Below the pieces are notes generated by a model, which saw only the letters and a list, made by a program, of their open reading frames with translations, was not told the origin of the DNA and did no database searches. Both the position numbers and the translations under genes were made by a program. 64,000 bases of DNA from Isoetes taiwanensis (Eukaryota > Streptophyta > Lycopodiopsida > Isoetales > Isoetaceae), in contig JAJEKV010000001.1 in the NCBI GenBank assembly GCA_021234155.1, positions 1,301,927 to 1,365,926 on the forward strand, written 5' to 3'. Shown here piece after piece: positions 11,597-22,496 of the stretch (position 1 is the stretch's first letter; each line of letters starts with the position of its first letter).

Positions 11597-12258
11597 CAAT
11601 GTTGTTAAATACTTTGCATACCATACGGGTAGCATACGTTTTTTAAGTTTTTTTTAAGTTTTTATTTTTTGGTTTTAAAATCTTAGAATACGTTAACTTA
11701 ATAATATAACAACTAACATAAAGATTTAGCTTATTATCATACTAGAGGTAGATAGAAGAGAAATGAATATAGGTAAAAAAGAATTATTTGAAGCAGCTAT
11801 ACCTTTGGAACGGTTTTGGTTCACTTCCTGCTTCTATTTATCACTTATGGCAGTCGGATCTTGTGGCAATATAGAAAAAAAAAAATGAATCGAAATAAAA
11901 TTAGTTGTAAAAGAAGAAGAATGGAAAAGTTACCTTGGTTGGTGGTTTTGGATTGGCGCAAGAAGCATTTCTGGTTTGCATGGTGCAAGATAAAAACCTT
12001 TCTTTCATTGAGCAAAAAACCAGAACCCTGGTTCTACATGCATTCCGCATGTTTCTACATGCATGCGCGGCGCTCATAGTTCAAAATCTTGTTTGCTAGA
12101 CTAGAAAATCTAAATGAAAGTCATTCGAGGCATTGATAATGGTTTTTTTTTTTTTTTTTACATTTTTGATAACCCCGATGGTTGCAAACGTTTAGAAAAA
12201 CGTAGGGGTTTTTAAGAAGTACTCTATGGTTAAAAAGCGAGGTTTTTAACAACACCTG
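11597..12258. mobile_element. Small non-autonomous DNA element (hAT-like ends)
   Basis: This 660-bp block interrupts sequence that is continuous in B3 copy B (near 50150-50170). Its ends are inverted: CAATGTTGTTAAA on the left, and the reverse complement of the right end reads CAGGTGTTGTTAAAA. That terminal style recalls hAT elements. A clean 8-bp target duplication is not visible. It has no transposase and includes a T-run near 12140-12160. Confidence 0.5.
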
Positions 12259-12275
12259 CTTGTTTTAAACTGGGC

Positions 12276-13155
12276 TTAAGGGATCCTTCTCTCCTTGGTG
12301 GATGCAAGATTGTAGCTCTTGACAGTCCAGACAATGACGACTGCATTTTTAGTTGACGTGAAATTTGGAGAATTGCTGGTAACCACAGTTCTTATTTTTT
12401 TATTTTATTTTTTCTGTTTTCGCTCGTTCATATCTCAGACATGGTGTAGGAGGTCGAGGGAGTTGCCGTGGCAGTGGACGAACAAATTGTTGCTATTGGG
12501 CCCAACCGGAAAGATTATCCTGTTTTTGTGGCATCAGTGGGAGGCAGAGCTTTCTTTGCTCAAGGATGGGAGTCTTTTTTCGGGCAGTGCTCTCCTGTGT
12601 ATTATGTCAAACAATGGGACTCATTTGACAGCAAGAGTTTGTGATGGCACCTATCATGTAAAGCCTGTTGGTAACTGGGAAGTTGGAGGTCCTAGCAATA
12701 ATCCGCCTGCCAATATAGAAAAAAATGGCCATGATGATGTTAACACTAGTGTGCTTGCACATGCTGATGCTGAGAATCATGTTTTTCTCACCGATGATGA
12801 GTTGTCTGATGATGATGAACCGATATCAAAGAGGCCATTTTGTGTTGCTCTTCTTAAAGCGAATTTCAATAGGGGCTTGGTATACTTCTATTACCTCTTT
12901 ATTTTAGTTAACATAAATCTTCTCAATGTTATTCTTTCTTTTTTTTTTTTAGATACTAGATCAAGAAGACAAATGGCGAAATCCTCCCAAAGGTCTAGTG
13001 TACTAATTACTGGTCCCGGCGATCAGAAAATGGCCCTAGTAGGAAAAAGAAGCAGGAATTGCCTCAGTGATGGTTGGACTGGTTTCAAGAAACTGTTTGG
13101 GTTACGCCTTGGTGATGTGTTGGAATTCAAATTACATGAAGACGAGCTTCAATAG
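12276..13155 (+). pseudogene. B3-domain (REM-like) gene, copy A, frameshifted
   Basis: Homologous to copy B at 50172-51062. The family would bind DNA through two B3 domains. Here the first domain is cut by replacement of 22 bases (as in copy B) with 2 bases near 12576; downstream the frame recovers as CIMSNNGTHLTARV. An acidic linker with LTDDELSDDDE follows. The second domain is split by an intron at 12880-12952 with normal GT and AG ends. In the last exon one A is missing relative to copy B near 12996, before the GKRSRNCLSDGWTGF and LRLGDVLEFKL core. The 278-codon open frame from 12319 is therefore a mosaic of correct and wrong frames. The true 5' exon is not resolved; an upstream frame containing DPSLLGG is shared by both copies but ends in a stop. 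Confidence 0.8.
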
Positions 13156-13580
13156 AATATGAAGATACTGGAGGGTGCAGCTTTGCATAGGCTGAAAACT
13201 CCATGAGCATATCCGACTCCGTCTACTTCATGTTCTGAAACTTTTCTATGTTTAGATAGAATTGGGCTCCTCTTTTGGTGAATGCCTTTTGTGTATAATG
13301 GGTTCTTATATTCCTGACTGTTTTACGTAATGTATAAGGAATCAACTAATATATAGAGTTTTTTGTTTTCCAAAATTCTGTTTGTAGAGAAGAGTTCATT
13401 TGCTTCCAAATTGATATGTTTACATGTTCATAACCACTTTCAGTTTCTCAAAATTAATAGTCAGATGTTCCATATCTGGTATATATTCCCATCAATGGGA
13501 CATCTAAGGCTGAAATTGTGTGTGCACACTCAATAGTTTTATGGATATGAACAAATGATATGTAGTCACAGCTTAATTAC
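13156..13580 (+). repeat. 3' flank of B3 copy A, duplicated at 51063-51463
   Basis: Nearly collinear with the flank of copy B: the TTTCTATGTTTAGATAGAATT, GTTTTACGTAATGTATAAGG and CCACTTTCAGTTTCT words occur in the same order. Probably old 3' UTR and intergenic DNA. Alignment to the left part of copy B stops at about 13578. Confidence 0.85.
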
Positions 13581-13589
13581 CCAAATAAT

Positions 13590-14226
13590 ATGTATGATCA
13601 AATGGTGGATATGTATAATATGTATAATCAAATGGTACAATTCACATATGCAAGTTAATCTATAGTCTGCCTCTATGTTTACTGCCTTAATTTTTTTCCT
13701 GACATCTGATGGCTCTGCCATAACTTGGCCATATGACTTCTCAGCTGGCATACTATTCAGAAAGGATGATCTTGTTTGCTTTACCTGACCAAATTCCATG
13801 GAACTATAAGTTGCACTTCGCAAAAACACATTATCATTGAGCAAGGGCATACGTCCTGATCTCATGGTTCTACTATCCAGTCTTTTGAATCGTATAACTT
13901 CTCTAGTTCATGACTAATCTAGTAATATCCGCATTTTCTTTAACCAGTTTCCTTGAGCAATTTAAACATTATTACAATCTAATAAGTGTTTAAGAACAAC
14001 TGTGTGGTATATTTGCATTTTGTCTTTAAATGTTGCAAAATAATACAGGAGGGTTGTATGCCTAAATTCGTACAAAGGGGGTTGTATTAAATTGATCAAA
14101 TATGCAGGGCTATGCTATTAAAAGGATCTGTTGCTAGACTCATATTTGGCTTATATTTGAGACTTTAATTGGTGTCTTATCATCTGAGCCTAACTGTTTT
14201 TTTGAACAGTAGCATGATCTTGAAGG
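13590..14226 (-). repeat. Duplicated block with exon-like minus-strand frame
   Basis: Collinear with 62606-63262. On the minus strand both copies read KSYGQVMAEPSDVRKKIKAV and NIEADYRL, and MEFGQV then KQTRSSFLNSMP. Copy B has six extra bases (two codons, YR) in between, which keeps the frame. In copy A the same spot reads CAG|GTAAAG, a strong donor-like site. Further upstream on the minus strand another frame reads ELEKLYDSKDWIVEP. I recognise no family; a decayed spliced gene is possible. Confidence 0.45.
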
Positions 14227-14229
14227 CTT

Positions 14230-15350
14230 GCTTTAATTCTTGGAAATCAACTTTGTATTTAACTGATACATAGCAATATTATACTGATTAAAATTTGTCT
14301 GCAAAGCTTATTACCTTGAGATAACATTAGAAAAGATAGTAGAAAACAGTAGAATAACAGTAGAAAAGATATGGGAATCACACGCAATGTACAACAGACA
14401 TCAAGATAGGATTATATATTAGAACAGATATATTTATAACAGAAAATGTTATAGATTATACTACTATTGTGTGGTGACTACTATCAGCATATTTACAGCA
14501 GCAAAATTATGTTCATGCTTTGTGGATTAATTCTAAGGATATATATAGCCTTCAGATATTACGCATAGATGATGTCTGTCTGTCCAAAATTCATAGCTTT
14601 TCCTCTGCAACAGAACATTAAAAGAGGATTAGATTTCCATGCAAAGTTATAATATTGGTTGTTGTTCTTATTTCTAGAATACCTTGTCCATGATCACGCA
14701 ATTGTTGCAGGAATTCCCTTGACTGAGCCTGCTCTTCTGCCAAATATGACGATGTCGAAGGCACATCATTTTCGGTTGGTGTCGTCACCCCCTATGCCAC
14801 GTACTGAAAATCTAGCCCAACATCAGTTAAATTCGAAACAGGAAATGTGGAGATATGTTCTTACCGAGATTACATTTCTTGGTTTGAAGAGGAACACTCT
14901 GATTCGTCCTTCAGTCCATGCTGCAACTAGTCTGAAGATGGCAGTTGGTCCAAACAATCCATAAGGAAGATATCTATGCAGAGCGAATGGATTATACTAG
15001 CAGGCTGGTTTGTTTCCATATCTTCCAATAGAGTGAAGAGCTCATCTGAAAAAAATTCGATCAATCGTAAGTGCAGTGAAAATTGCCTCAGGTGTACCTT
15101 CGATCCATCCAGATCGTATGTAAGTTGTTCCCTGGTTTGGAGGATCTCCTATTGCAATGCAAAAAACCTTGTCATGTTGGTTGTTAATGCCACTACATCA
15201 ACTAGAAGTGATGACATCTTATATTATAATGTTATAGCGTAAGTATGTCATGAATGAAACCCTAATTTGGATGGTTGAGATCATCCGATTGCATTCGGAG
15301 GTCGAGATTTATCGCACGACTTCCCTCCACCATGATTGGCCATACTCTAA
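14230..15350. other. AT-rich flank; one unrecognised 101-codon frame
   Basis: Beyond the duplicated block I see no family. A plus-strand frame at 14659-14964 (with EYLVHDHAIVAGIPLTEPAL) has ordinary composition but no motif I know and no clear splice or promoter context. Confidence 0.25.
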
Positions 15351-15355
15351 TGTCT

Positions 15356-17425
15356 GAAGAGGAAAGGGAAAAGGAAAAGGGAGGAGAAAATGGCAAAAGT
15401 GAAAGGCAAAAGGCAAACGGTAAAAGGGAAAGAAAGAAAGGAAAAAAAAAAAGGAAAGCCGTAAAAGAGCACCTAAAAAAAAGGGAAAAGGAAAATAAAG
15501 AAAAAAAGGACACTATAAAAAGGAGAGATGGAAAGGATGAGGATAGGAGTAAAAGGGAAAAGGGGATACGGAAAAGGGTAGAGAAAAGGGAAGGGAAAAG
15601 GAAAAGGGAAAAGGAAAGAAAAGGGAAAGGGAAAGGAAAAGGTAAAAAGAAAGGGGAGGAGGAGGGAGTGAAAAGGAACACGGGAAAGGGAAGAGTAAAA
15701 AGATGGGGAAAGGAGGAAAAAAATGGAGGAGATAAAGGCAAAGTGAAAGGCAAAAAAGCACGGATAAAAAGGGAAAAGGAAATAGAAAATAGCACAAAAA
15801 AAAAAGAGAAAGGAAAAGTAAGAGAGAAAAATAAAGGAAAAAAATGACACTATGAAAAGGAGAAGAGGGAAAGGGTGAGGACAGGAGTAAAAGGGAAGGG
15901 AAAAAGGGGATTAGGAAAAGGGTAGAGAAAAGGGAAGGGAAAAGGAAAAGGAAAAAGGAAAGGAAAATGGAAAGGGAAAAAGGGGAGAGGAGGAGAGAGC
16001 GAAAAGGACAAGTGGGAAAAGGGGAGAAAAAAAAGGTGGGAAAAGGAGAAAAAGGAAGGGGAAAAAGGACACTAAAAAAAAAAAAAAAAGGAAAGAGAAA
16101 AGGGAGGAGAGAAGGGATGAAAGGGTAAAAAGGAAAAGCGAGGGGAAGGGCAAAAGGAAAAAAGGGCATGGGGAAAAGAGGAAGAGAAAAAGAAGGAGAG
16201 AAGCGAAAAAAAAAGGAAGAGAAAGGAGGGAGGAAAGGGGAAAGGGAAAAAGAAAAAGAACAAATGAGGGAGGAAAAGGGAAAGAAAAGACTACGAGAAA
16301 AGGGAAGAGGGAAAGGGTGGGCAAAGGGAAGGAATAAATGGCACTATAAAAAGGGGAAGAGAAATAAAGGGAAGGGAAAAAAAGACATGAGAAAAAAAAA
16401 AAAAAAGGAAAAAAAAGAAAAAAAAGGAGGCTAAGAGAGAAAATGGAAGGGAAAAAAGGGCAACAGAAAAAAGCGGAATAGAGAAAGGGTCGGGAGGAGG
16501 AGGAAAAGGAAGGAAAAAAGGCCATTGGTAAAGGGGAAGGGGGAAAGCGAAGCAAAGGGGATGGAATGGGGGAGAAAAGGAAAATAAAATAAGGTAAAAT
16601 AAAAAAAGGGAATGTGAAAAAGGGAGGGATAGAAAAAATGGAAAAGCAAGGAGGTTGGAAATGGAAAAGGCAAACGTGAAAAAGTGGAAGCAAATAGAAA
16701 AGGCAAAAAGGGAAAACGGGAGGTAAAATGGAAAATAGAAAGGGGAGGTGAATAAAAGGAAGAGCAAAATAGAAAAAAGAAAAGGAGAAGGAAAAAAGGA
16801 AAAAAAGGAGAGGGAGGAGGAAAAAGGTGAAGAAAGGGGAAAAGAGGAGGAGAAAAAAAAAGAGCATGAAAAAAATAAAAGAGAAAAGGGACATGGCAAA
16901 AAAGGGAAGAGGGAAAGGGGTGAGGGAAAGAAAACAAGGAAAATGGACATGGAAAAGGGAAAGGGGAAAGAGGGAAAGAAAAAAAAGGGGGGAAAAAGGA
17001 AGGGAAAAGGGACACTAGAAAAAGGGAAGAAAGGGGCAAAAGAGGAAAAGGGAAGGGAAAAAGGGGAAAAAAGAAAAGGTGGGGAGAAGGAAAGGGAAAA
17101 GGGAAAGGAAAGGGGAAAGCAAAAAGGAAAAACATAGAAAGAAGGGCACGAGGAAAAGGGGAAGAGGGAAATGGAAAAAGAGAGGGGGGAAAGGGCACAA
17201 GGAAAGGGAAAAAAGGCAACCACAAATTGGAGAAAAGGGAAGGGAAAAATAGAAAAGGAAAAATGGGGAAGACAAAAAAGAGAAAAAGAGGAAATGGAAT
17301 AATGGAAAAAGAAAAAAGTAAATTGAAAAAATGTAAAAAGGGAAAAGGGGCAAGGGGAAAATAGGAAAAAAAAAATAGTAGACAAAGGCAAAATGAACAA
17401 GGAAAACGGAAAAGATAAGGGAAAG
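15356..17425 (+). repeat. 2-kb polypurine tract (degenerate minisatellite)
   Basis: For about 2,070 bases the plus strand is almost only A and G, built from GGGAAAAGG-like words. Sparse C/T punctuation recurs as GGCAC or GACACTATAAAAAGG (near 15508, 15846, 16068, 16338 and 17009), which suggests an old tandem unit with variable length. One block of about 338 bases is repeated with the order GACACTATAAAAAGG, GAGGAnAGGAGTAAAAGGG, GGGTAGAGAAAAGGG. Long open frames here (Lys/Glu/Arg/Gly or Phe/Leu/Ser/Pro) are consequences of composition and not genes. Such tracts can form intramolecular triplexes. Confidence 0.9.
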
Positions 17426-18136
17426 TGCGAAATGTGGTCAAATGCTCTTGATTATCCAATTTTAAAAACAAGAATCCATTTAACAATTGCTCCAGTATGT
17501 CATTCACAGTTTCTAGCTATGCCCAGCAATGCTGGGCACCTTAACTAGTATTCAATAAAACTTAGACTTATTCAGATTCAATAGATAGCACTTCAAGGAT
17601 ACCATTATAAGAATATATGTATTGTTATAATATTTATAAGTTTTAATTATGTAAGTTTATCTTTAAATTAAAAATATAATGGTTATCAAAGAATAAAATT
17701 GCTTCCAAACTAATTTCCATTGAATCTATTTAGAATTAGATATTTCAGGAACATAAAATCTCAATTCTTAGTGATTTAACAACTTTAAAATTTAGCATTC
17801 ATGATAATTTCTAAATGAAATCTGCTGGCTTGATAAGCGATTGACACAAACTATTATGAGAATTTCACAATCTTCAAGCGTTTACACTTTTAAAAATACT
17901 TTAAAAATAGTTTTAGGTTGAGTTTATTATTGATCAATTTTCATTATGTTTTATTTCATCAATAATAAATTATTCAATAGTTATTATTAAAATATAAATA
18001 TAGTGAATTTCAATCTAAAATTATCTTCTTTAAATATTTTTAGCAAATAACATTTTATTCATACAGAGTTTATCTTAGATGAGAATTTAAAATAGAGTAA
18101 AGTGAATATGAGTTTAGAAAGTAATTTTATACTTTA
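17426..18136. other. AT-rich intergenic sequence
   Basis: No gene. A short palindrome GCCCAGC-AAT-GCTGGGC lies at about 17521-17537. The remainder is A/T-rich up to the Ty3/gypsy target duplication. Confidence 0.5.
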
Positions 18137-18141
18137 TTAAC

Positions 18142-18740
18142 TGTTTGGGGTCTGGGTTCGGGAACTCCTGCAAGACAACCCTCTGTGAGGACCCTTGGAT
18201 CAAACAGGAGAATCCGGGAGCTATGTCACGCGGGATTTGCAAAAAGAACAAAGGAAAAAGAGAAAAGAGAGAACAAAAGAGAACAAAAGAGAACAATAAG
18301 ATCACAATAATGAGAACAACTCCTTGATGTCAATGAAGGTACATGAGCTCTCGCAATCGAGAGAAAACAGAAGTGAGACAAGACTCAAAACTCATCTAAC
18401 CCATGAAGGCTAGCTCTACTCATATATATAGTACAATGGCCTTTGGCCCAATATAGACACTCTGACTGATTTCGGTGCCGACTCCTGGAAGGAGGCCCCG
18501 ACGGCGGTGGAATCTTTGGCGGTGCCTCTTTAGGTGCCTAAAGTCACCGACGACGACGGGCGGTGACGGCCCGTCAGTTGTCTGAGCGCCTCCTCTTGGT
18601 CCCGGCCACGGCTTTGATTGGCGTGGTGCGTGGCGGCTTGGTCTTCAAGGGGCCTTGGACGCCCGAAAGGCGGGGTCCTTGGCCTTGACTTGGTCCGTCA
18701 GATGTATGAATAGTCATGTACGGACGCATTGGACTAAACA
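18142..18740 (-). repeat. 3' LTR of Ty3/gypsy element
   Basis: A 599-bp terminal repeat with TGTTT...AAACA ends, aligned over its length to 40135-40734. Shared landmarks include GAGAATCCGGGAGCTATGTC and CTCATATATATAGTACAATG. Differences between the LTRs are concentrated in CG-rich words. Confidence 0.93.
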
Positions 18741-20578
18741 CCCCACCAAATGACACCGAGTGAAGAAAAGGAGGAAGTGTTTACGATGGCATGGGAACGG
18801 CAGTTTGAAAGTGATCCTCACGGGGAATGAGGGCGGGCACCATTGTGGTAATTTGCCTATGAGATCCCCTGGCGTGTTTGAAGAGCTTCCTGAGTGTTGA
18901 GCCCAAGGGCGTGGATCTCGGCATCAATGAGGAACTCGAGCGGACCATGTCTTCGGCAGCATGGGCCTCGGAACGAAACTTGCATTCCATGAGAAAGGGT
19001 CTGAAGGCACCGACGCTGTATTCGATTGCAATAAAAGATAGGCCGATTTAACGAGCTTATGAGGAGGGGGCACTTGAGAGCAGTAAAAGCCCCGCTGATT
19101 GAGCGGAATCAAGGGATCGTGAGGTGGCGGCATTCTCCAAAAAGCATCAAGGCCATGGACGGATGAGCGGCGTTTGCCAACCTCGCTCATTGGCAATATA
19201 TATCCAATTTTCGTGTGATCCAAGGTGGCACCATTTTCCCAATTGCAGCGTCGAACAAAACGTGATTCCATGAGGAGATCCGTCGAGATCTGAGGAGGAA
19301 TCCGCAACGCGGGCTTCCGGGACCTTTGTCCAAAGCGGAAGATGCCACGAGGTGAGAAGGTGGGGGTGGAGGGACACCTAATGAAGCATATGGAGAGGGA
19401 GTCGTGGTGCGGGCGGGTCTTGAAAGCCAACTCTCCAGTCTCGAACAAGGTCTTGATCAAGAGCACGCGACCACCGGTCCCAACTGGGCGAGAGCGGAGT
19501 AGAGGACCGGAGGATTATTTACAACCCGCGGGTATCGTCTTTCTTGTGGCGTGCACGCAGTTGATTGTAGCCTCAGTCTTTGCCGCATATAAACTTATCC
19601 TGGCCGAAGATCCTCGGGATCGTAAACACGTCCGCACTTATTCAAGTGTTTACGCTTGCCACAAGGGTAAGTGATGAGCAAGCTTCGGGCATGTACTCGG
19701 CCAAAGTGTGAAAGCGATCATGATCCTTTAAATAAGGGTTGTTATCCATTAACAACCAGTGAGCGTCAGGGTTGCCAGGAAAATTTCGATGTGGCTCACC
19801 TCTGAATTTGTGCTGTGTATGAGCCAGATAGAAGTCATGAAAGATATACACCATCAATTTGAACAACTTCGGAAGATGAACAAATCGGGGATCTTCACGG
19901 TGGATTAGGTCGAAGACTAAGAGGGCCTGAGTAAGCCTTTGTCTTCGACCCGGAAAGGTCCGACCAAATCTCGAAAATCCTCAGCGCATACCGGGCATTA
20001 AACGGCGTCATTTGCGTACCACTTCAGAAGAAAGAGATGGCGTCGAGAAACCACATAATCCAGGTGACTGGAAGGAGGAGCAAAATCCATAGGAATGAGG
20101 AGAGCTATATTAATGTAACCCTCGTTTATGTTGTGCATCTTCATTGATTGCACCGTACTGGAGTTGATGGTCGAGGTTACGGATCTGATTTTCCCTTTTC
20201 AAAGGGAGGCGGGGAGTGATCCACAGAACCTTTATGAGAGAGCGTGCCATGTGAAAGGATTGCCCAGAGTATGGATCCAGCGTGGCAATCAAGCGTCATC
20301 AATGATTGTGCATACGCACTACATGGTTGGGATGAAGAGAAGTGACCGATTGGTCGGGCCGTGGTCGATTGACCTTGGAAAGTGGGAGCTTTCGTTGCGC
20401 TCCTTGAGTTCTTGGGCGTGGTATGGTAATTGCGAAGGCACCGTTAATGCGGCGTGTTAAGATACGCAAAGGGCTTTATCCTTGTAAACCAAGCACTTGA
20501 TCCTTGGCTTTGTTACGCTCCAGCGGTTCTTGAATTGTGGATTATGGCGAGCACATTGATGATAAGTAGGCTGATCGA

Positions 20579-21157
20579 TTATGTAATGCGGGCTTGAGAT
20601 CTTCGGACCCGTAAAAGAGCCTCGTGCTTTTTGAAGTTTGTCTTGAGAGATTGAACTTGCATGGTGGCAGCTTGAAGATCCCTGTGAACAGCTTCCGATG
20701 CCTCCAAGTACGCTTGAACTCCATTCATGAAAGTGTCTTGGGAGTCTTGTAACTTGAGGACAATGGCGTGAACATCCTGTTGATATTGATAGAGGGCCTG
20801 CCTGGGAGGAAGAGGTGCAGGGCCCTGTTGTTGCCGTGTCTGTGACGTCTGAGAGACATGATGAGAAGTGGAGGGCATGGATTCTGTGGAGGAAGAAGAG
20901 ACAGTAACATGCGTGGTGTTGTGTGGAATATTACCAGGAGAAGGTGGGCATGAAGTTTTAGCCTGTTGGTTGTGAGGAAGGGAATGAAAGGATTGATGAG
21001 TGGATGCATGAAAAGTGGAAGGTGACCCAGGTAGAGGAAGGTAATGACGGATGAGGGCTTGAAGATGGGCACCCACTGAGGCTTCAAAGCCAGAAGAAGG
21101 GGCGGCCCTAATACTGTCAACTTCATGAAGAAGTCTAAGAACATCATTTGTGGCCAA
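20579..21157 (-). other. Additional ORF of the Ty3/gypsy element
   Basis: A 192-codon frame lies between integrase and 3' LTR in the same orientation as pol. It has a Ser/Thr/His/Pro-rich middle and a C-terminal part rich in leucine and glutamine heptads (LKLQDSQDTFMNGVQAYLEA). No enzyme motif is present. Extra ORFs at this place are known in Tat-group elements; function unknown. Confidence 0.5.
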
Positions 21158-22139
21158 TCAATATGGTGAGGAGAGTGGATGGCCATGATGACAACATTAT
21201 AGAACTGTTTATTGATATGGGTGTTCTTGATGGAATACCCAAGCAATTTTCGGGCCACGTAAACTTTACAAAAGTGTCGTGGGACTTGGCAATATTTGTG
21301 AGGCGCATGCATGTTGTTTTGATAAGGAGGCGGCGTTTACATCGTTAGTGACATCCGGGTCTGTAAGAGCCCAAGATAAAAAGGTCTTTTAAGAGGAATG
21401 TGAAATACCTCGTAAATCGGTGCTGAGTAAAGCAAAATGGTGGTGCCATCGGTAGGGTGGCGTATCCTTAGGGCTGTTGATTATGTGGCGACAAAGCGGA
21501 TTCAATTGCTTTCGGATTGGGTGTGGAGGTCTGTTGAGAAATTCATAAAAAGCCCATGGCGTTCAGCGACTTCCGCACTTCGGACCATGGCGGCGCCAGC
21601 GAAAAGGTGGGTGTTGAGAAGGTCGCGGACTCAAAAGTGTCGGATCCCTTGGAGCGAAGCTTGAAGTTGAGAAATTTGGGTGAAGAAGCCATGGCTTAAG
21701 CGTCGGAAAAGGAACATGAAGATCTATCTGGAGAAGTCTGGTTGGAGAGCGAAGATGAAAGCGAAGAGAGGCGAAAAGGTTTTAGGGCACACAAGTGATG
21801 GCAAAGAGGCGTGATGAGGGAAGCAAAGCAACCCTTGATGATGGTGGCGATAGATGCAAAGGAGGCGATTGAGAGGCAAAATGTTGGCTAAGTCCCCAAG
21901 CGGTTAAGGGAGAAGCAATGAATGGTGGAGATGAGACGTAAAAGGAACGATCGGATGTGGCTAAGGCGAAGGTACACATATTAATGTCGCGACGCGCGAA
22001 AAAAGAAGGAATGTCATTTAATCTTTGGCAACTCGAAGTGGGATATCATAAAAACGAAAGTGTCAGAAGGTACCATGGCTAGATATGCGGCGGGAGAAAT
22101 GATTCCCCATTTAGAAACGGCCTTGCATTGCAACTACGT

Positions 22140-22496
22140 CGTCGACTTTTCTGATTGGTCCACGTCGACAGGAGTCCCGTCGGTTGGGCTATATAAGACG
22201 AGCAGTGGGCAAAGCTGAGACACCCTTTGGCGACCATGAGTATGGCAGCAGCTGGTTTGAACGAGAACTGCATGATGCCTTCAAATTGCCAGGAATGGAT
22301 CACCTGTAAGATGAACTGTCTGGATCTCTGGAAATGCCACAAGCGTAGCATCCCTATGGATGGCTGGTGCAGTGGGATGGCTGAGCATCCCGACCCTCTG
22401 ACCAACCCTATGGAGGTGGTGGTGCATCTGCGCTGGGATCAGGAGCAGAACTACTACCATATCCTCCGCATAACCTCTGCTCCAAACCCGGAGTAG
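22140..22496 (+). other. Antisense promoter-like site and small Cys-rich ORF in the Ty3/gypsy 3' part
   Basis: On the strand opposite to pol, GGGCTATATAAGACG (about 22186-22200) looks like a TATA box. About 30 bases later begins a short leader, followed by an 89-codon frame (MSMAAAGLNENCMMPS..., stop at 22496) with six cysteines. Antisense ORFs in the 3' region are known in some Tat-lineage elements such as Grande. Assigning this ORF to that class is inference. Confidence 0.4.

Noticed and set aside
12319-13155. A single intact 278-codon gene
   Set aside because: Comparison with copy B shows that the frame runs through wrong frames and an intron; it is open by chance.
15275-17507. Long open frames of Lys/Glu/Arg/Gly (plus) and Phe/Leu/Ser/Pro (minus), up to 369 codons
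   Set aside because: They follow from the polypurine composition; they overlap each other on both strands and have no domain.
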